This document shows, piece after piece, positions 34,622 through 43,637 of a stretch of DNA of 64,000 bases. Both the position numbers and the translations under genes were made by a program. Source of the stretch: Streptomyces sp. NBC_00234 (GTDB lineage Bacteria > Actinomycetota > Actinomycetes > Streptomycetales > Streptomycetaceae); contig NZ_CP108101.1 of the NCBI RefSeq assembly GCF_036195325.1, positions 2,232,001-2,296,000 on the forward strand, given 5' to 3'. The notes beneath the pieces were generated by a model. The model did not search any database. It saw nothing but the letters and a program-made list of their open reading frames with translations, and had not been told where the DNA came from. Position 1 is the first letter of the stretch, and each line of letters opens with the position of its first letter.

Positions 34622-35521
34622 ATGCCGCACTCCCGTATCGCCGTCACCGGATCGACCGGCCTCATCGGAGCGGCGCTCGTGCGTTCGCTTCTCGCCGACG
34701 GACACGAGGTGATCCGCCTGGTGCGCCGGCCGGCCACCGCGGGCAATGAGGTGGAGTGGGACCCCAAGCGCCAGTTCGTCGACGTGGCGGGGCTGGTGGG
34801 CTGCGACGCCGTCGTCCACCTGGCCGGTGCCGGAGTCGGTGACCGCCGCTGGACGGAGGCGTACAAGCGCGAGATCCGGGACAGCCGGGTGCTGGGCACG
34901 GCGGCGATCGCCGAGGCCGTCGCCTCCCTCGACACCCCGCCGAAGGTCCTGGTGTCCGGGTCGGCCATCGGTTTCTACGGCGACACCGGGGACCGCGCGG
35001 TCGACGAGAGCGCTCCGCCCGGCGAGGGCTTCCTGCCGTCCGTCTGCGTGGAGTGGGAGGAGGCCGCGACCGCCGCGCAGGAGGCGGGCGTACGAACCGT
35101 GTTCGCCCGCACCGGCCTGGTCGTGGCGCGGGAGGGCGGGGCCTGGGGGCGGCTGTTCCCGCTGTTCAAGGCGGGTCTCGGGGGACGGCTCGGCGACGGG
35201 CGCCAGTACTGGAGCTTCATCGCGCTGCACGACCACATCGCGGCCCTGCGCCACCTCATCGACACCCCGGTGCTGTCGGGACCGGTCAACCTGACCGGCC
35301 CGGACCCGGTCACCAACCGCGAAGTGACGGCCGCGATGGGGAGGGTGCTGCACCGTCCGACGCTGTTCACCGCTCCGGCGCCCGCGCTGCGGATCGCCCT
35401 GGGCGGATTCGCGGAGGACGTGCTGGGCAGTCAGCGGGTGCTCCCCGGTCAACTGCTCGACTCGGGCTTCTCGTTCGCGTTCCCCGGGATCGACGCGGCC
35501 ATCCGGGCCGCCCTGCGCTGA
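34622..35521 (+). CDS. TIGR01777-family NAD(P)-dependent epimerase-like protein
   Basis: 299 aa. N-terminal nucleotide motif VTGSTGLIGAALVRSLLADG, then the characteristic LVSGSAIGFYGDTGDRAVDES and VCVEWEEAATAAQEAGVRTVFARTGLV of the YfcH/SulA-type extended SDR family, and a DUF1731 C-terminal domain (VLPGQLLDSGFSFAFP). The family is universal but its substrate is not defined. The start ATG 34622 was chosen because family members begin just before the nucleotide motif. Confidence 0.92.
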   Translation: MPHSRIAVTGSTGLIGAALVRSLLADGHEVIRLVRRPATAGNEVEWDPKRQFVDVAGLVGCDAVVHLAGAGVGDRRWTEAYKREIRDSRVLGTAAIAEAVASLDTPPKVLVSGSAIGFYGDTGDRAVDESAPPGEGFLPSVCVEWEEAATAAQEAGVRTVFARTGLVVAREGGAWGRLFPLFKAGLGGRLGDGRQYWSFIALHDHIAALRHLIDTPVLSGPVNLTGPDPVTNREVTAAMGRVLHRPTLFTAPAPALRIALGGFAEDVLGSQRVLPGQLLDSGFSFAFPGIDAAIRAALR

Positions 35522-35673
35522 CGCGGGCGTGCGCCCCGGTGCGACGGTGCCCGGTGCGCGCGCTGCTGTGCCCGTATCGGCCATCCTCCTAGCCTCGACC
35601 CGAACTCGGGCATTCCGGGGGCCTGTTGGGGGCAAGAGCCTCCCACCAGTCGCACCGACTCGGGGAGGGGCAC

Positions 35674-36981
35674 GTGATCGGCACGGCACATCACGCAGAC
35701 GTGATCATCATCGGGGCCGGGACAGCCGGCCTGTCCGCGGCCCACCAGCTCAACCGCGCAGGAGTGAGCGTCAGTGTCCTGGAGGCCGCCCCCTGTGTCG
35801 GCGGCCGGATGGTCACGCACGACGTGGACGGATTCCGGCTCGACCACCTCGGCCCGCTGCTCAGCTCCGGCTCCCCGGAGCCGGGCCTCACCCCCGGCCT
35901 CGACGGGCCGGCGCTCAGGGACTTCGCACCCGGGCTGCTCGTCCACAGCGACGGCCGTCAGTACCGCACCGGCACCATACGGAGCGCGAGGGGCGCACTC
36001 AGGGCCGTGCGCACCCGATCGAGCGCCCCCCATGCGCCGCTGGGCGGAGCGATCGACCAGGCGCGGCTCGGCGCGGCGCTCGGCCGGCTGGCCGCCACGC
36101 CAGAGTCCCGCCTGCTGGCCCGGCCGGAACGGACCGCCCTCGCCGCCCTGTCGGCGCGCGGCCTCCCGTCCCGTACCGTCAACGGCTTTCTGCGCCCGCT
36201 GCTCTCCGCGCTGCTCAGCGACCCCGAGCTCACCACATCGAGCCGCGTCGCCGATCTCGCCCTGCGCGACTACGCGCGCGGTGGGCTCTGCGTACCGTCG
36301 GGCGGCTCCGCGGCGCTGCCCGAACTGCTGGCGGCCACGCTGCCGCCGGGCACCGTACGGACCGGCGTGCATGTCACCGCGGCCGGCATCACCGCGGTCC
36401 GCACCAAGGAGCACGGGGAACTGCGCTGCCGCTCCCTGCTGCTCGCGACGGGTGCCGGCGCAGCCGCCGAACTGCTGCCCGGGCTGCGGATGCCGTCGTT
36501 CCACCCGGTGACGGTGCTGCACCACACGGCCCCCGCTCCCCCGCCGACCGGCACCTCGCTCCTGCTGGACGCGGACCGTTCGGGCCCGGTCGCGCACACC
36601 GCGGTCATGAGCGAGGTCGACCCCTCGCGCGCTCCGCAGGGCAGGACCCTGATCACGTCGACGGTGCTCGGCACGCCTCCACCGGATCTCGACCGCACGG
36701 TCCGCGGACACCTCGCGGCGCTGTACGGCATGCCCACGGACGACTGGGAGCTGCTCGCGGCCCACCACGATCCGGAGGCGGTCCCCGCGATGCCCGCTCC
36801 GCACGATCCGCACCGTCCGGTCCGGATACTCGCCGGGCTGTACGTGTGCGGCGACCACCGCGACACGAGCACGGTCCGGGGAGCCCTGAGTTCGGGCCGC
36901 CGCGCCGCGTCGGCGATCCTCGCCGACCTGGGCGTACACGAGGGATACGGGGCGGAGGCGACGCTCTCCACGGCCGCCTGA
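35674..36981 (+). CDS. FAD-dependent amine-oxidase-like protein
   Basis: 435 aa. N-terminal FAD fold DVIIIGAGTAGLSAAHQLNRAG, the GGRM motif in CVGGRMVTHDVDGF, and a C-terminal GLYVCGDHRDTSTVRGALSSG segment that closes the FAD site. This is the architecture of the flavin amine oxidase/protoporphyrinogen-oxidase-like group. GTG at 35674 follows a GGGGAGGGG stretch. The sequence gives no clue about substrate. It precedes the GH20/GH29 pair by 120 bp but two hairpins intervene, so co-transcription is doubtful. Confidence 0.87.
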   Translation: MIGTAHHADVIIIGAGTAGLSAAHQLNRAGVSVSVLEAAPCVGGRMVTHDVDGFRLDHLGPLLSSGSPEPGLTPGLDGPALRDFAPGLLVHSDGRQYRTGTIRSARGALRAVRTRSSAPHAPLGGAIDQARLGAALGRLAATPESRLLARPERTALAALSARGLPSRTVNGFLRPLLSALLSDPELTTSSRVADLALRDYARGGLCVPSGGSAALPELLAATLPPGTVRTGVHVTAAGITAVRTKEHGELRCRSLLLATGAGAAAELLPGLRMPSFHPVTVLHHTAPAPPPTGTSLLLDADRSGPVAHTAVMSEVDPSRAPQGRTLITSTVLGTPPPDLDRTVRGHLAALYGMPTDDWELLAAHHDPEAVPAMPAPHDPHRPVRILAGLYVCGDHRDTSTVRGALSSGRRAASAILADLGVHEGYGAEATLSTAA

Positions 36982-37045
36982 CCGCACCGAAGACTCCATG
37001 ACGAGAGCCCTCCGGCCGGAGAACACATCCGACCTCTCTCTTGTC

Positions 37046-37096
37046 ATGGCGTACTCACACGCCATACGGTCCTCCCGATTGCCGCTAATCGGGAGG
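37046..37096 (+). promoter_or_regulatory. Two hairpins before the GH20 gene, one enclosing its ribosome-binding site
   Basis: ATGGCGT (37046-37052) pairs with ACGCCAT (37059-37065). CCTCCCGATT (37071-37080) pairs perfectly with AATCGGGAGG (37087-37096). The GGGAGG ribosome-binding site of the GTG at 37102 lies inside the second stem, so folding would block translation initiation unless something opens the stem. Confidence 0.55.
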
Positions 37097-37101
37097 CCGT
37101 T

Positions 37102-39339
37102 GTGCGTCGTGCTGGACCGGTACTGTCCGTTATCCTCAGCCTAGTCATCGGAGCAATAGCTCCCCTTGCCGTGGCGAGCGAGCCGGTTGACCCGCTCGCC
37201 GCTGCCGCGTCCGCTCCGCCCCCGGTCGTTCCCCGCCCCACCCAGTGGTCGGACCTCGGCGGGCTGACGACGCTCACTCCGCGGACCCGCATCCTGGTCG
37301 AACCGGGCTCCCTCGACCGGACGGCGCTGCCCTCCGGACGCCAGGAACTGCCGGGTCCCGTACGGCAGAACGTCCAGGAGCTCGCCCGACAGCTGCGCAC
37401 CGAACTCACCGCCGTCAGCGGAATCACCCCGGACATCAGCGGCGACGTGACGCATGCCGGGGACGGCGACATCGTCCTCCGGCTCGCCGACGGCCCCGCG
37501 CCGACACCGTTCGGCGCCGAGGGCTACCGGCTCGACAGCGCGGGGCCCGTACGCATCGAAGCCGCCTCCACCCACGGCCTGTTCTACGGCACACGCACCG
37601 TGCTCCAGCTACTGCGCGCCACCGACCCCGGCCACCGCACCCTGCCGCGGGCCCGTTCCCTCGACCGGCCGGCCCAGCAGCTCCGCATGGTCCACCTCGA
37701 CGCGGGCCGCAAGTACTGGCAGATCCCCTATCTGAAGAACCTGATCCGCAGGATGGGCGACCAGAAGCTGAACACACTCTTCCTGCATCTGTCCGAGTCC
37801 GAGGGCTTCCGCCTCCACAGCCCCAAGTTCCCCGGCCTCGCCGACCCCGAACACAGCTACAGCCGCGCCGACATCGAGCACCTCAAGAGCTTCGCCGCCC
37901 GGCACCACGTCCAGCTGATGCCCGGCATCGAGGTCCCCGGGCACGCGACCGTGATCAGCGAAGCCTTCGGCATCGGCTTCGGCGCCGGCACGGATCCGTG
38001 CACCGGGGCCCACACCCACTCCCATCTCACCGCCGACTGGATCATCGACATGACCAGCGAGAAGGCGGTCGGGAAGACCAAGGAGATCGTCGACGAGTTC
38101 GCGGGCTGGTTCGACGCCCCGCTGTTCTCCATCGGCGGCGAGGAAGTACCCGGCCAGCTCGCCGACTGCCCGCGCGTCCAGAAGTTCCTGGCCGCCGACC
38201 CCGAGGTCTCCACACTCGGCGACCTGCTCAACCGGTACATCAACACCCTCGACGACGTGCTCGCCTCACACGGCAAGCGGACCGCCGTCTACAACGGCTC
38301 CGAGCACCTGACCGCCCCCCAGCAGAAGGCGCACGGCCCGATCGTCTTCATCACCTGGGAGGGGACCGGCGCCGAACCGGCCGTCCCCGGGCACGACGAG
38401 ATCGCCATCGGCCCCTTCTACGACACCCCGAACAACTACCACCACCTGTATCCGGACGAGCCCTGGATGTACGACGGCTGGGCACCGAGCACCGCCCCCG
38501 ACATGCTCGGCTCCTCCCTGGTCAACTGGGCGGACTACAACTTCTGGGCCGAGGACGGCTACTTCGAGCAGCACATGGCCGGCCCCCGCGCGATCATGGC
38601 CGACCGGGCCTGGAACGCCACCCCCACCCCCGACACCGTCACCGGCCTCCGCGCCCTCGTCGCCCGCATCGGCGACCCGCCCGGAATCACCCCCGCCCCG
38701 GCGGCCCCGCGGGTGGACGACGGCCGCCCCAGCCATCACTGGACCTTCGACACCGCCGCGTACCCGAGCGGCTGGACCTACGCGGGCAGCCCCGGCAACA
38801 CGCTCTTCGCCGAGGACACCGCGGGCGGACTGCCGGGCAGCTCCTACATCATCAACAACCCGACGCCCGTGGCCGACGGAGTGAACGGCCAGGCATGGCG
38901 CTTCGACTCCGACCGGGACGGCGTCGGCTTCGGCGGCCTGGACGTCGCCGAGCCGTGGACGGCCTCCGTGCAGGTGCGCTCCACCGCCCGCACCGCCGAC
39001 CAGGTGCTGCTCAGCTCCAAGGCGGGCGCGCTCAAGCTCCAGCAGTACGGCACCGGAAAGGTCGGCCTCACCCGGTACGGCGCCGCCGACCTGAGCTTCG
39101 ACTACACCCTGCCGCTGAACCAGTGGGTCCAGCTGACCTGGGTGACGGAGCCCGGCCGCACCACCCTCTATGCCGACGGCGAGCGCGTCGGCACCGTCGA
39201 CGCGTCCGTCCCGCTTCCCCTGCGCTCGATCGGCACCGAGAAGGCCGGCCTGCGCGGAGACCTCGACGACCTCCTCACCTGGGACGAGGCACTGAGCCCC
39301 GGCCAGGTGAGGGCCCTCTCCGGAAAGGAATCGCAGTGA
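37102..39339 (+). CDS. Secreted GH20 beta-N-acetylhexosaminidase with C-terminal LamG-like domain
   Basis: 745 aa. Signal peptide (VLSVILSLVIGAIAPLAVAS), GH20b domain (about 45-165), GH20 TIM barrel (about 170-470) with MVHLDAGRKYW, NTLFLHLSESEGFRL and MPGIEVPGHATV, then a LamG/concanavalin-like domain (about 545-745). The catalytic pair, normally Asp-Glu in GGDEV, is Glu347-Glu348 in SIGGEEVPG; the general acid is kept but the residue that positions the substrate acetamido group is Glu. It releases terminal GlcNAc or GalNAc outside the cell. Its stop overlaps the start of the fucosidase gene, so the two enzymes are made together. Confidence 0.92.
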   Translation: MRRAGPVLSVILSLVIGAIAPLAVASEPVDPLAAAASAPPPVVPRPTQWSDLGGLTTLTPRTRILVEPGSLDRTALPSGRQELPGPVRQNVQELARQLRTELTAVSGITPDISGDVTHAGDGDIVLRLADGPAPTPFGAEGYRLDSAGPVRIEAASTHGLFYGTRTVLQLLRATDPGHRTLPRARSLDRPAQQLRMVHLDAGRKYWQIPYLKNLIRRMGDQKLNTLFLHLSESEGFRLHSPKFPGLADPEHSYSRADIEHLKSFAARHHVQLMPGIEVPGHATVISEAFGIGFGAGTDPCTGAHTHSHLTADWIIDMTSEKAVGKTKEIVDEFAGWFDAPLFSIGGEEVPGQLADCPRVQKFLAADPEVSTLGDLLNRYINTLDDVLASHGKRTAVYNGSEHLTAPQQKAHGPIVFITWEGTGAEPAVPGHDEIAIGPFYDTPNNYHHLYPDEPWMYDGWAPSTAPDMLGSSLVNWADYNFWAEDGYFEQHMAGPRAIMADRAWNATPTPDTVTGLRALVARIGDPPGITPAPAAPRVDDGRPSHHWTFDTAAYPSGWTYAGSPGNTLFAEDTAGGLPGSSYIINNPTPVADGVNGQAWRFDSDRDGVGFGGLDVAEPWTASVQVRSTARTADQVLLSSKAGALKLQQYGTGKVGLTRYGAADLSFDYTLPLNQWVQLTWVTEPGRTTLYADGERVGTVDASVPLPLRSIGTEKAGLRGDLDDLLTWDEALSPGQVRALSGKESQ

Positions 39340-41585
39340 CCCGCACGCACCGCGGCACCGTCAGACGTACAGGAGTCGCAGCCGCCGCCCTGGCCACCTT
39401 CGCCGGCCTGCTCGGAGCCGCCCCCGGCCCCGGGGCGGAACCCGCCACCAAGGACTACGAGCCCACCGTCGAATCCCTCAACAGCCACCCCACTCCCCAG
39501 TGGTTCGACGACGACAAGTTCGGCATCTTCATCCACTGGGGCGCCTACTCGGTGCCCGCCTGGGGACCCCGCGGCAGCTACGCCGAGTGGTACTGGGCGT
39601 ACATGAACTCGCCCGGCAACGCCACGAACACGTACCACCGGGACACCTTCGGCCAGGACACGGACTACGACGACTTCATCGGCCGCTGGAAGGCCGAGAA
39701 GTACGACCCCGACGCCTGGGTGAAGCTCTTCAAGGACGCCGGCGCCAAGTACTTCGTCCTGACCTCCAAGCACCACGAGGGCGTCGCGCTCTACGACTCG
39801 AAGGTCAGCGGCCGTGACACCGTCGATCTCGGACCGAAGCGCGATCTGGCGGGCGACCTCTTCAAGGCCGCCCGCAAGGACGGCGGGCTCAGGGCGGGCT
39901 TCTACTACTCGCTGTACGAGTGGAACAACCCTTCCTACACCGGCCATCCGGTACGCAACCCGTACACCGGGGCCCCCGTCCCGTACACCGGAGCCCCGGT
40001 CGTCGACGACTACGTGGACGACTACATGCTTCCGCAGATGCGCGAGCTGGTCGACCAGTACGACCCGGACATGCTCTGGTGCGACGGCCAGTGGGAGAAG
40101 CCCGCCTCGTACTGGAAGACCGCCTCGGTCATCGCCGACTACTACAACCGGGCGAAGAACCGGGAGAACCCCAAGGAAGTCGCGGTCGCCAACCGCTGCA
40201 AGATCGAGTCGGGCAACCTCGACAGCAAGGAACTCGACTTCCAGACACCCGAGTACACGGTGAAGCCGGACATCGATCCCGACAAGTGGGAGGCGAGCCG
40301 CGGCATCGCGCACTCCTACGGGTACAACCAGAACGAGCCGGAGGAGGACCACCTCACCTCCGACCAGCTGATCGACTCGCTCAGCGACATCGTGAGCAAG
40401 AACGGCAACCTGCTGCTCGACGTCGGCCCGCGCGCCGACGGCACGATCCCGGAGATCCAGCAGCAGCGCCTCCTCGACATCGGCGCCTGGCTGAAGATCA
40501 ACGGCGAGGCGGTCTACGGGACGACGTACTGGCACCACGCGGAGGAGCCGACCGGCGACGACAAGATCCGCTACACCGTCAAGGACGGCTCCCTGTACGC
40601 GACCGCGCTCGAATGGCCCGGCGCCGAGCTGACCCTCGGCTCGGACACACCGGTCGCGGACGACACCCGGATCACGCTCCTGGGCTCCGACGGAACGCCG
40701 CTGCCCTGGCGCAAGGACGACCGGGGGCGGGTCGTCGTCAGGACCCCCGCACAGGGTGCCGGGGCCACGGCCGCCAAGCACGCGTACGTCTTCAAGGTCG
40801 CCACGCCGGGCGTCCACAGCCTCGTCCGTACGCGGACCGAGCTGCCGGAGGAGCTCAACCCGGGTGCCACGGCCGACGGCAGCCTGACGGTGACCAACAC
40901 GGCCAGGAAGCCCGCACCGGAGACCCGTATCGGGCTCTCGGGCCCCGAGGGCTGGACCGTCACCCCCGCAGCGACCCGGGTGGCACCGCTGGCGCCCGGC
41001 GCGGACGCGAAGGTCCCGTTCAAGATCACCCCGCCCGCCTCGGCGGCGCCCGGCACGTACACGCTGGACATCGCGCTGCGCCACGACGGGATGCGGACCA
41101 CCACCCGGGTGACGGTGGAGGTGGCGGCGGAGAACCTCGCGCTCGGCAGGACCGCGACCCAGCAGGCCACCGCCTGGGACGCCCCGGCCGCACGCGCCGT
41201 CGACGGCAACACCGACGGCAACTGGGGCTCGGGCTCGGTGACGCACACGGCCGAACCGTCGAACCAGGCGTGGTGGCAGGTCGATCTGGGTTCCGCGGCG
41301 GCGCTGGACCAGGTCGAGGTGTGGAACCGCACCGACTGCTGCGCCGAGCGCCTCAAGGACTACTGGGTCCTGACCTCGGACACCCCGATCACCGCGGACG
41401 GACTGGAGGAGGCCCGCACCGCACCGGGGGTGACCGCCGTGCACATGACCGGTCAGGCGGGCCGACCCACCGCGGTGGAGCTGCCGCCCGGCACCACGGG
41501 CCGTTACGTCCGGGTGCAGCTGGCGTCCGCCACCGATCCGCTGTCCCTGGCGGAGGTCCAGGTGAGGGGCGTCCGCGCGGGCTGA
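39336..41585 (+). CDS. Secreted GH29 alpha-L-fucosidase with NEW3-like and F5/8C (CBM32-like) domains
   Basis: 749 aa. Signal peptide (residues 1-30), GH29 barrel (about 45-440) with FGIFIHWGAYSVPAWG, KYFVLTSKHHEGVALYDS and nucleophile Asp250 in LWCDGQW, an NEW3-type beta domain (about 510-605), and a C-terminal discoidin-like carbohydrate-binding domain (NLALGRTATQQATAW to the end). It removes terminal fucose. GTG at 39336 overlaps the GH20 stop (GTGA), with GGAAAGGA upstream. Together the pair could strip fucose and then hexosamine from fucosylated glycans. Confidence 0.95.
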   Translation: MTRTHRGTVRRTGVAAAALATFAGLLGAAPGPGAEPATKDYEPTVESLNSHPTPQWFDDDKFGIFIHWGAYSVPAWGPRGSYAEWYWAYMNSPGNATNTYHRDTFGQDTDYDDFIGRWKAEKYDPDAWVKLFKDAGAKYFVLTSKHHEGVALYDSKVSGRDTVDLGPKRDLAGDLFKAARKDGGLRAGFYYSLYEWNNPSYTGHPVRNPYTGAPVPYTGAPVVDDYVDDYMLPQMRELVDQYDPDMLWCDGQWEKPASYWKTASVIADYYNRAKNRENPKEVAVANRCKIESGNLDSKELDFQTPEYTVKPDIDPDKWEASRGIAHSYGYNQNEPEEDHLTSDQLIDSLSDIVSKNGNLLLDVGPRADGTIPEIQQQRLLDIGAWLKINGEAVYGTTYWHHAEEPTGDDKIRYTVKDGSLYATALEWPGAELTLGSDTPVADDTRITLLGSDGTPLPWRKDDRGRVVVRTPAQGAGATAAKHAYVFKVATPGVHSLVRTRTELPEELNPGATADGSLTVTNTARKPAPETRIGLSGPEGWTVTPAATRVAPLAPGADAKVPFKITPPASAAPGTYTLDIALRHDGMRTTTRVTVEVAAENLALGRTATQQATAWDAPAARAVDGNTDGNWGSGSVTHTAEPSNQAWWQVDLGSAAALDQVEVWNRTDCCAERLKDYWVLTSDTPITADGLEEARTAPGVTAVHMTGQAGRPTAVELPPGTTGRYVRVQLASATDPLSLAEVQVRGVRAG

Positions 41586-41614
41586 GTCACCCGCAGGCCG
41601 CTGCCGGGGCCGGG

Positions 41615-43369
41615 TCAGCCGAGTGCGGCGACCCGGTCCCGGTAGTGGCGCACGGCTGCCGCGTCCCGGTACGGCTCCAGGCGCCGCTCGAAGTCGCGTA
41701 CGTACTCGGTGGCCCGGACCGACCGCATCTCCGACGCCTGCTGGGCCGCCTCGGCGCCGAGGGAGCACGCCTGGTCGAGCTCGCCGAGCCCGAGTCGCGC
41801 GGAGGCGAGGACCACCTGGCAGAACAGCCGGCTGCGGGCGTACGCCGGGGAGCGCAGCTGGAGCGAGCGCTCCGCGTGCTGGGCGGCGATCCGGTAGTGC
41901 TGGAGGTCCCGGTGGCAGTGCCCGAACTCGTCGGCGAGCTGGGCCTCGTCGAAGTAGCGGGCCCAGTGCGGGGTCTCGTCCCCGGTCCGCGCGGTCTCCA
42001 GGGCGCGTTCCGCCCGGGCGAGCGCGGTGGTGCAGGTCCTGGCCTCGCCGAGCACGCCGTGCCCGCGGGCCTCGACCGCGTGCAGTATGGCCTGCACGAC
42101 GGGCGGCGCCGACGATCCGATGCCCTGCTGGGCGACGCGCGCCAGCTGGACGGCTTCCCTGCCGTGCCCGAGATAGACCGCCTGCCGGCTCATGGTCATC
42201 AGGACGTAGCTGCCGTAGCCCCGGTCGCCCGCGGCCTGCGCGAGCCGCAGGGCCTGGACGAAGTACCGCTGGGCGAGGCCGTGGGCGGCGATGTCGTACG
42301 AGGTCCAGCCCGCCAGCCGGGTCAGGTCGGCGGCTGCGGAGAACAGGCGCCGGCCGGTGGCCTCGCCGTAGCTCCCGCGGAGCATCGGCTCCGCCTCGTG
42401 CTCCAGGTAGCGGACGAGGGCCTGCCGGGCGTGACCGCCGCCGTAGGCGTTGTCGAGGGTGCGGAAGAGTTCGCCGACGGAGCGCAGGGCCGCGACGTCC
42501 CCGCTGCTGACCCGCTGGCCCGGCCCCCGGTCGATCTGCCGCTGCCGCGGCACGGTCGACAGGGCCGGGGCCGGGGGCGCCGGGTGCGTGGGCGGCCGGG
42601 AGGCTCCGGGGCGGGCGCCGTTGCGGGCGCTCTGGCCGTGCACCGCGGTCGCCCCGTGCAGGGTCTGGGGGCCGGGCGGTCCGCCGCCGTTGAGCCCGCC
42701 GAGGCCGAGGGAGCCAGCTGGGCCGTTCGGGCCGTTCGGGCCTCCTGGGCCTCCCGGGCCGCGAAGTCCGCCGGGGCCGCTGCCGTCGGGCGAACCGGCG
42801 GCAGTTCCCCCAGCCGCCCCATGAGTTCCGTGAGACCCCCCGTTGACCGGCGGCCCGCCGCCCGCCGACGCCCCGACCGCGCCACGGGACGCGGCGGCCG
42901 GCGTCGGCGGCTCGGCGCTTCCCACCCACTCGTCAGCCCGCCCGATCAGCCAGTCCCGGCTGGGCACGACCAGCCCCGCCGGGGTGAACGCGATCTTCCG
43001 TAACTCCGCGTGGCTTCCCGAGTCCTTTCGCCACAGCCCGCTGACGATGTCGACCGCCTCGGCGGGCGTCGCGGCGAACTCCAGTCCGGCGTAGACGGGG
43101 GCGCAGGCGTCGAGCCCCAGGTCCTGGGCCGAGAGCCGCCGCCCCAGCCGTCGGGTGAAGACCTCGGCGATCAGCGCGGGAGTCGTGCCCCTCGGCTGCT
43201 GACCACGCAGCCAGCGGGTCACGGAGGTCTTGTCGTACCGCAGATCGAGGCCGTGCTCCAGACCGAGTTGGTCGACCCGGCGGGCCAGGCCCGCATGGGA
43301 GAAACCGGCTTCGGCGATGAGCGCGGCGAGCCGACGGTTGGGGGTGCGCTGCGGAGGTCGTTCCGACAT
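41615..43369 (-). CDS. NsdA-like regulatory protein with N-terminal HTH and TPR-like repeats
   Basis: 584 aa. The N-terminal 100 residues look like an XRE-type DNA-binding region (RLAALIAEAGFSHAGLARRV...YDKTSVTRWLRGQQP). Residues about 150-270 are a Gly/Pro-rich, collagen-like linker. The C-terminal 300 residues are helical repeats (ALRLAQAAGDRGYGSYVLMTMSRQAVYLGHGREAVQLA; HAERSLQLRSPAYARSRLF) of the TPR kind. This is the layout of Streptomyces NsdA and its paralogues, of which NsdA negatively affects sporulation and antibiotic production. A role in development is an inference from that family. Confidence 0.82.
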   Translation of the reverse strand: MSERPPQRTPNRRLAALIAEAGFSHAGLARRVDQLGLEHGLDLRYDKTSVTRWLRGQQPRGTTPALIAEVFTRRLGRRLSAQDLGLDACAPVYAGLEFAATPAEAVDIVSGLWRKDSGSHAELRKIAFTPAGLVVPSRDWLIGRADEWVGSAEPPTPAAASRGAVGASAGGGPPVNGGSHGTHGAAGGTAAGSPDGSGPGGLRGPGGPGGPNGPNGPAGSLGLGGLNGGGPPGPQTLHGATAVHGQSARNGARPGASRPPTHPAPPAPALSTVPRQRQIDRGPGQRVSSGDVAALRSVGELFRTLDNAYGGGHARQALVRYLEHEAEPMLRGSYGEATGRRLFSAAADLTRLAGWTSYDIAAHGLAQRYFVQALRLAQAAGDRGYGSYVLMTMSRQAVYLGHGREAVQLARVAQQGIGSSAPPVVQAILHAVEARGHGVLGEARTCTTALARAERALETARTGDETPHWARYFDEAQLADEFGHCHRDLQHYRIAAQHAERSLQLRSPAYARSRLFCQVVLASARLGLGELDQACSLGAEAAQQASEMRSVRATEYVRDFERRLEPYRDAAAVRHYRDRVAALG

Positions 43370-43637
43370 CAGCTGTAGGGTCTCCTGCCTTCGGGGCCGG
43401 GCGGGCAGCCCTTATGGAACGGCGCGAATTTAGCGGCCCCGGCCGGACCCCCGGCCGCCTTCGCCCCACATTCATCCGATCGTGTGAGGATTGCTGGTGG
43501 CGCTGACGGAAATGACCTGCCGGGCTGCCTCGACGAGGGCGGTCGTACAGTGGCTGGGGGCGCACATCAGTGCATGGTGCCGTGGTTCCGGGGATACCCC
43601 CCGGCCTTCCGGCGCCACTAGTAGGGAGGCACCTGAA

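Noticed and set aside
37245..41585. A single long plus-strand frame spanning the GH20 and GH29 genes, suggesting a fusion
   Set aside because: The first half is out of frame with GH20 and gives an Arg/Pro-rich product; only its second half is the GH29 frame. The real genes overlap as GTGA.
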